Source: Ascaris suum
Lineage: Eukaryota; Nematoda; Chromadorea; Rhabditida; Ascarididae
Reading direction: 5' to 3'
Assembly (NCBI GenBank): GCA_013433145.1
Contig: CM024177.1
Coordinates: 5,606,110-5,670,109 of the forward strand
Length of the DNA: 64,000 bases
The notes under the pieces: model-generated
What the model saw: only the letters and a program-made list of their open reading frames with translations
What the model was told of the DNA's origin: nothing
Database searches by the model: none
Position numbers and translations under genes: made by a program
Part shown: positions 53,259 through 64,000 of the stretch, one piece after another
How positions within the stretch are numbered: the stretch's first letter is position 1
How the letters are laid out: every line of letters begins with the position of its first letter

Positions 53259-54268
53259 CACTAACCGTGCTCGCAATGTCAGTTGAAGGACCCTCCTTTG
53301 AATTGTTCCAGAACACCAATGGTAATTTGTAAGTTTTTATTGAAGTAAACGTAAATTCAAGTTTAGTCCCCTTATAGAATGACGTCAAAAAAAAAAAAAC
53401 GGTGAAACGGCTTGGGAGCGCTTCAATGTCACATTGCTCTGCCCGCATAGGTGAAACACTACCATGAAAACTCATTATTTACTACTCTGGCACGTACGCC
53501 TTTCCTTGTATTTTCGACTAATGATAGATGTCGTACTATTTAAATTGTAACGGTATGAACGGGCTTGTGTGCACATTGATAATGAAGTGGTGTCATTGTA
53601 ATAACTCTTTGATTGTGACCCGATGTGAAACCGCACTGCCTTAGATGAGAGAAGACAATCTCTTTTCGATGGAGTAAGTTCCGAAGCAATGCTTTCCAGT
53701 GTTACTTCTTCATAAGACTTTTTTATTTAGCTGTTTTTACGTATGTAGTTTAAGTTTATTTATTCATTCGTTAATTTATAACCAAAAATAAACACAAGTA
53801 CAATCATTTCTTTATTATAATGGCACATGTATGGATATATGGATATGTGCAAACAAAAATAATAACTAACGGAACGACGACAAGGGAAATCGGGAGAGAA
53901 GAAAAGAGCGGAAATGAGGAATAAGATCAAAGAGGGTTACTCAGGCATTCAATAAACTAAATTAACGCCGATTCTCAGGTGAATGAATCGAGGCGACTCA
54001 TGAATGGCGAAAGATTCTGTACTTCAGCGGTTTAGAGACTATGGAGATCAGTCCAAATACGAAGAACTCTGAACTAAAAGCTGCATGAGACGGGACTCAC
54101 GAAGACGTTCGTTGCGCTGATAACGATGGGTTGACGATTACGGTGCTCATGGACAGTGAATAGGCTCTTTTGAGGTATCGCAGAAATTTCCTTGACACTC
54201 ATCAAACAGAGACCTTCGAATTATGGAATACTATAAGATATCGGACAATACATGAAAATATACGATTG
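53259..54268. other. Spacer with no recognised gene
   Basis: AT-rich sequence with a run of 12 A bases near 53387. No exon-like translation was recognised. Confidence 0.45.
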
Positions 54269-54570
54269 TTACGACTGGACTACTGCACGAATGCCGAGTA
54301 AAGAAGCGAGCTGACGGACGTGGAGGGGCTCGTCGCAGAGAGCAGGTTTTGACAAAGCAGCTTTCAACGGCTGACTGCAGTTTGTTTTCATTCTTGAAAT
54401 GGATTCTTTGAATATATTGCTTTGGACTTCCAAATCGAAAGTAATCTCTGAATGCGAGTTTGAATTGCCAGACAGGTGATCGAGCAAAATGACTCGGCAC
54501 TTATGGAGCAAGAATTCAACAGCCGCTCCTGGACTCTAAGCTGTTCTTGCAACCTTTTTCCTGAGTTCAC
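54269..54570 (-). CDS. Unidentified terminal exon
   Basis: A 302-bp segment follows a strong polypyrimidine-TTTTTCAG acceptor. The first third reads KRLQEQLRVQERLLN in one frame. The rest reads FLLHKCRVILLDHLSG, then SHSEITFDLEVQSNIFKESI and CDEPLHVRQLASLLGIRAVV to a TAA, in the next frame. The switch occurs near an AATTC at about 54507-54515 and would be repaired by one added base, like the VPS45 cases. The composition is convincingly coding. No upstream exon was identified within 1.6 kb and I do not recognise the family. Confidence 0.4.
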
Positions 54571-56179
54571 CTGAAAAAAAAAACAGCCCCGCAATTACTG
54601 AAAGACAACCAAAACTCTAAGAAATGTTACCTAATGCAAGATATATCTTATTTGAACGCATCAAAGCGATTCAGGAAACTTGAATCCGGCAAGCAAAGAT
54701 GGGGAACGCACCTATACATATGAACTCCCACTCACCGGCTAACCCCCTCTCCCTTCCTGGACAGCTTGATACGTGCTCCAACATAACAAAAACTTTTTAA
54801 TTCATCGATTATGAGCAAGAAACTTGCAAGATAGGCTGAAGTTCTCGTTGAACAAACGTCAAGGAAAGTGGATGGTTTGTGAAGTTTATAGTTTGTACAT
54901 TATACATTGAACTAAGAGTGTTCTATGTGAGCAAATAGCTATTCGTCAATGAGAGGGCCCTTCGTTGTGCTTATGATCTCATGACTCACATTCGCCTTTG
55001 CAACTAGCACTTTGCGTGATCATTTCATGTGTTGTATTGTTGTAGTGCACATTGCTGCAGTCTTCGAAAAATGCAATTATTTTATTTGATCGTTTAGATT
55101 TGCATATTTATATTTCTTTGAAATCCATTCAGATTAACATATCCTTGTAATGTATAGTTTCCGAATAAGTTTTAAAGTTGGGAGCTTAAAGATCAATTCT
55201 CAATGCAATAAACCTTCAGTCTACAGTAATGATAGGCCACAAGTATCCCCAATGCCCAATAATAAAAAATATTTAATTTATTATATGAACAATGTATTTC
55301 TAAGGTGTTGGCGATTATTTTTGTACGGCAGTTAGTAGGTGAATATTTTTTAATTGTTCGTTGATTTGTGAATGATCTTATTCCTTTATAGCTACTATTA
55401 CTCTTACTCTGTATTACATTGTAGTACAGTATATTATATGATAACTTAGGGTATTTTAGAGCCCTTCCATGCCTATAACTATAGAGACTTTTTTGCAACG
55501 GATAAATTCAATAGTTCGCAAGAATAGTATTTTTGTTGTGTTCGTTCATTCGTTCTCCTCCAGGATATCGAATTCCGATGCAGAAATTGGATGTTTCTAA
55601 ATCATTGGTGTGGCAAGGGAAAGCTCTCCTTACAAGCATTACATTATATCACATTGCATTTTACATTCGTAAATATATTACCATTAGATCACTTGCTGAG
55701 TTGATCGGGTTGACATTTGGATGGATTCTATACCACGATTAAATATTCCCTTTCCAGCGTTATTTTTTACTGCTATTATGGATTATTTTGTTTTTATTTG
55801 TTTCGTGTAGTGTGTAGTAAGTTTTGATAGTTTTTGGTTCCAAAGATTATTGCTCACATTCAATTCACAAATTGCCAGCAATTCGCTGAACGAACACTTC
55901 ATCTGTGTCTCAAAAATATGCGAATCATATGCTGTTGCAAACGATAAAATCAGTGATCGCTGAATAAAGTTTTAACAAATATGCAAATTCGATTGATAAT
56001 TTGATTAAGGTCAATCGAACCAATGGATTGCTAATTTTGTATGCAAATTAATAGTTAGATACCGTCGGAATTTATATAGGGTTTTGGCACGTATAGATTA
56101 TCCCATATAATCTGTTCATCTATATCACTAGTAAACATACATCTATCACTAGTAATTCATACATCCCAAACGTGATAAC
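54571..56179. other. Spacer with no recognised gene
   Basis: AT-rich sequence with chance open frames only. The promoter of the AIG1-like gene should be in the last part. A short imperfect direct repeat (around ATCACTAGTAA) lies at about 56123-56160. Confidence 0.4.
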
Positions 56180-61279
<5,100 letters not shown>

Positions 61280-61406
61280 GTAAATTTTTATTCCCCCGAA
61301 TGATTAGATATTAAGTGACTTCATATTTCATCGATCAATATTTAGTTGCCTTTGCGCTTTGTCATATGAAGTGTGCGGTTTTCGAATTCATAATATGCAG
61401 TAATTT

Positions 61407-61412
61407 AATAAA
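61407..61412 (+). terminator. Likely poly(A) signal of the AIG1-like gene
   Basis: AATAAA, 128 bp after the TAA stop, in an AT-rich context. Confidence 0.5.
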
Positions 61413-63699
61413 ATACTTCGAATGCCTCTCACTAAATAGTTGCAGCATAAAAGTTACGGTATCTATTCAACAACGCTATTTGTAGCGTCGGGGTTTATAT
61501 TCGGAAGAAGCTGGTAATGCTCACTCTTCAAGCATTAATTAATTAGGATGTTGATTAGTGGAATCGATCGGTTATTCACTTAATCTGCAAGATTTCTTCA
61601 AAGAAAACGACAGCAATTAAATATTTCATAGTCAAGAAATTTGCACTTTCAAATAACTATTGCACTTTCTCATTTTTCTTAGTACTTCAAGGTTTAATTA
61701 AAATAACTGCATGACGAGAAATCTACAAAAAAATTTTCAAACAACTCGCAGTCTATGGCTTCAAATATGGCTAAACATTTACTTCAAATGTCCTAGAGGA
61801 AAAGTACCGCATCATACGATTTTCCATAGTTATTTTCACAATGAAGAGAAATTCGATTAAGTGGAGCAGCGGATGAACGGTAACCGTTCGAGATCGCATT
61901 TGTGCAGTCTAATTAGTTTCGGCTGTCAATAAAAGCACTTTCCAAGTCTCAAAAAAAGTTGTTGACAGTTTTTATCGATGTGATTGAATACACGATGGGA
62001 CAACGGAAACATCGACGAACGATTCTTTCTCTTTTTCGGACTGCCGTGAAGGACGCCATGAATTGTCCATTCGGTGTGCATTGCACGAAAATTCCTAGTC
62101 ACACTGTCTTTCGTGATTCCGTACAATGCGGTGTACCCTTTGCACTATCTTCCAACATGTTTTTCAATTCCTCGCTGTTTTCGTATTGTTTCAGTTGCCT
62201 TTAGACATGCATCTATCGTATTACTCAGATTATAGCCCCCGCCCCCCCCCCCCCTCATCGAATTACACTCTTTAATTACAATTTTTTCGGATTACAAACT
62301 GAGCTTTTAGTTACAAATATGCATGATAACCCGAAGCGAATGCTTTATAAATATGAAACCCACGAATGCTTTTTCCTGGCATTTAATTTCTCCCAAATGC
62401 AGCTTATTTTTTCTTCACCTTTTCCCCATAGAAAAATGTGTTGGGTAGTAATAAATTATGCGAGTGGATAAATCGATATCGTACAATTGATAAACGTGAA
62501 CGGTTGCACATTCCATAGCAGCTAAATTTTACAGATGAGAGCAAAGGAATTCGTTTTAATCTGATATTGAAAATCAACATATTATGCTTATTTCATAACG
62601 AACTTTCTCTTCATAAAAGTGTTTCTCTTACAAAAAGTAAAAATAAACCACTATTGTAAAAAACTTTTATCATAAAATTAGTGCAGTGAAACGCAATAAG
62701 AATTTTATCAATTCTAATTTTTTTAACTCCTTGGATATTTGAGTAATTAAGTAATATTGTATGATATTGTTTAAGTAATAGGGATTCATCTAATTTAACA
62801 TTGAACTATGCTATATTCTCATCTGCAGCGTTCATTTCTATGTAATTTGCTAGAGATATTTGAGAGTTAGGAATGGTTGGTCATACTGGATTGAGATTAC
62901 AGATACGTCGTTCAACTGAAAATATTCAACAAACGCACACTCGATGAATTACTTTCCGACGAATTCAGAATTAGGTAGGTTGCGAATAATTCCATTTCCA
63001 GTTAAAGTATATTCGAATATTCTCAACTCATAATTAAATTGTAGTGGGGCATTAATTCCATTTCTAATTAAATTCTACTGGGACATATTTAACTAAGCAC
63101 AAAGCTATGTTAGATCAATAAATATCTTCAGAAGATCCAAATATATGGACGCTAATCTGCAGATGAAGTTGGAGATGGTCTGCTTTTGCTCGTTGCCACA
63201 TGAACGCATTCAGGAGGCGAAGAAAGATTTCAGTTCATAAAAGTGCTTTTTTATTTTTTCATCGGCAGCACACGTATTTAAATAAAATGCGGACGGATGT
63301 CAGAAAAGTCGGCGGCTCGTATTTTATGCAAATTTCGCACCCATCTTACCTAACTGAATTCATATATGCACAATAACACCCTTGTTTTTTTATCGAACTG
63401 ACCATTTGTGCGAATCCACTGAAGATTCATTTTTCCATAGTCCGACATTCGGAAAATAAACCTCCCTCCTCTCCCCCTTAACCTAAAATGTGTATAATTT
63501 TCTTCCAAGTTCATATACTCAGAACTTTTCGTATCGTCGATGAATCCATTTGAAATATGCTTGTGCAGGCTAACTAACTTATACAGTATTCCCACCAAAA
63601 TTTGGTAAAACTAACTTAAGTTTTTTGCAGTTAAAACTATTAGACAAGCAGACACATATATAAATAGATACGCTCGGACACAATACGCATTGTGTTTAC
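61413..63699. other. Spacer with no recognised gene
   Basis: AT-rich sequence with a C13 run (62232-62244) and only chance open frames. Further exons of the minus-strand gene at the right edge could lie here but none was recognised. Confidence 0.4.
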
Positions 63700-63987
63700 A
63701 ACAGACTGTAAACTCTTAACCGTGAAGAATGCGAACATCCAACATTGCAAGTATCGTTTGATCGCTTGAAAATCTTCCAACAGAGAACGGATGGATGATG
63801 GTTGATCAACGAGACGTTGCAAATATCTAACCTCGTGAGCAAAGGCGGAGGGATGTGCAGCCCTTCATGTTGCCATTCATAGCCGCGAGTCTAACCTCAG
63901 CGGGCTCTCGTGCGGCACCCTCTTTATTGTTGTTTGCGTATATGAGTTGGATTGCTCGAATCGATTTGCCATCCGGTTTCCACGGAC
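63700..63987 (-). CDS. Partial gene at the right edge, helical-repeat type, family uncertain
   Basis: After an ATGAG acceptor-like site at 63988, the minus strand reads GPWKPDGKSIRAIQLIYANN, then EPAEVRLAAMNGNMKG. The next frame continues AAHPSAFAHEVRYLQRLVDQ, then SSIRSLLEDFQAIKRYL, to a GTAAAC donor after 63700. One extra base in the GGG near 63861 would join the two frames into one helical segment. The pattern EVRLAAMN followed by HPS recalls the alpha-helical lipoprotein N-terminal domain of vitellogenin/apolipoprotein-type proteins, but HEAT-repeat proteins are equally possible. The upstream part lies outside the window. Confidence 0.35.
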
Positions 63988-64000
63988 CTCATCGTTTTCA

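Overview
The window is from a eukaryotic nuclear genome, most likely a nematode. It is AT-rich, introns have GT..TTTCAG-type ends and run from about 40 nt to several kb, intergenic spacers are short, and there are long (AT)n arrays. No prokaryotic operon, phage, CRISPR or viral gene was seen. Genes were found by joining exons whose translations resemble conserved animal families. Exon ends were chosen by GT/AG sites and reading phase, so they are predictions.

Layout, left to right. 0-3.8 kb: a weak two-exon candidate and mostly non-coding DNA. 3.8-11.7 kb (+): VPS45, the Sec1/Munc18-type endosomal trafficking protein. 11.8-14.3 kb (-): an unrecognised coding-like region. 15.2-19.5 kb (+): TMEM65-like mitochondrial inner-membrane protein. 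20.9-25.9 kb (-): ERAL1/Era-type mitochondrial GTPase, convergent with TMEM65. 25.9-31.2 kb: spacer with no gene recognised. 31.2-51.4 kb (-): Raptor (DAF-15 in C. elegans), the mTORC1 scaffold, with a caspase-like N-terminal domain, HEAT-type repeats and C-terminal WD40 repeats. One of its introns carries a clean solo LTR with TATA target-site duplications. 51.5-52.9 kb (-): further coding-like exons upstream of Raptor, not identified. 53.2 kb (-): tRNA-His(GTG). 54.3-54.6 kb (-): an unidentified terminal exon. 56.2-61.3 kb (+): a complete five-exon AIG1/ADTRP-family membrane hydrolase. Right edge (-): a partial gene running off the window.

Functionally the genes are ordinary housekeeping genes: vesicle trafficking (VPS45), mitochondrial ribosome assembly and inner membrane (ERAL1, TMEM65), nutrient signalling (Raptor) and bioactive lipid turnover (AIG1-like). 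They are not an operon-like pathway.

A recurring oddity is that well-conserved exons need a single-base correction to stay in frame: twice clearly in VPS45, and probably in several other places. This looks more like assembly indels than gene decay, because every other splice phase in VPS45 closes correctly. I found no convincing undescribed biological system. The most useful second-look items are the solo LTR, the frameshift pattern, the unidentified coding exons and one perfect-looking hairpin.
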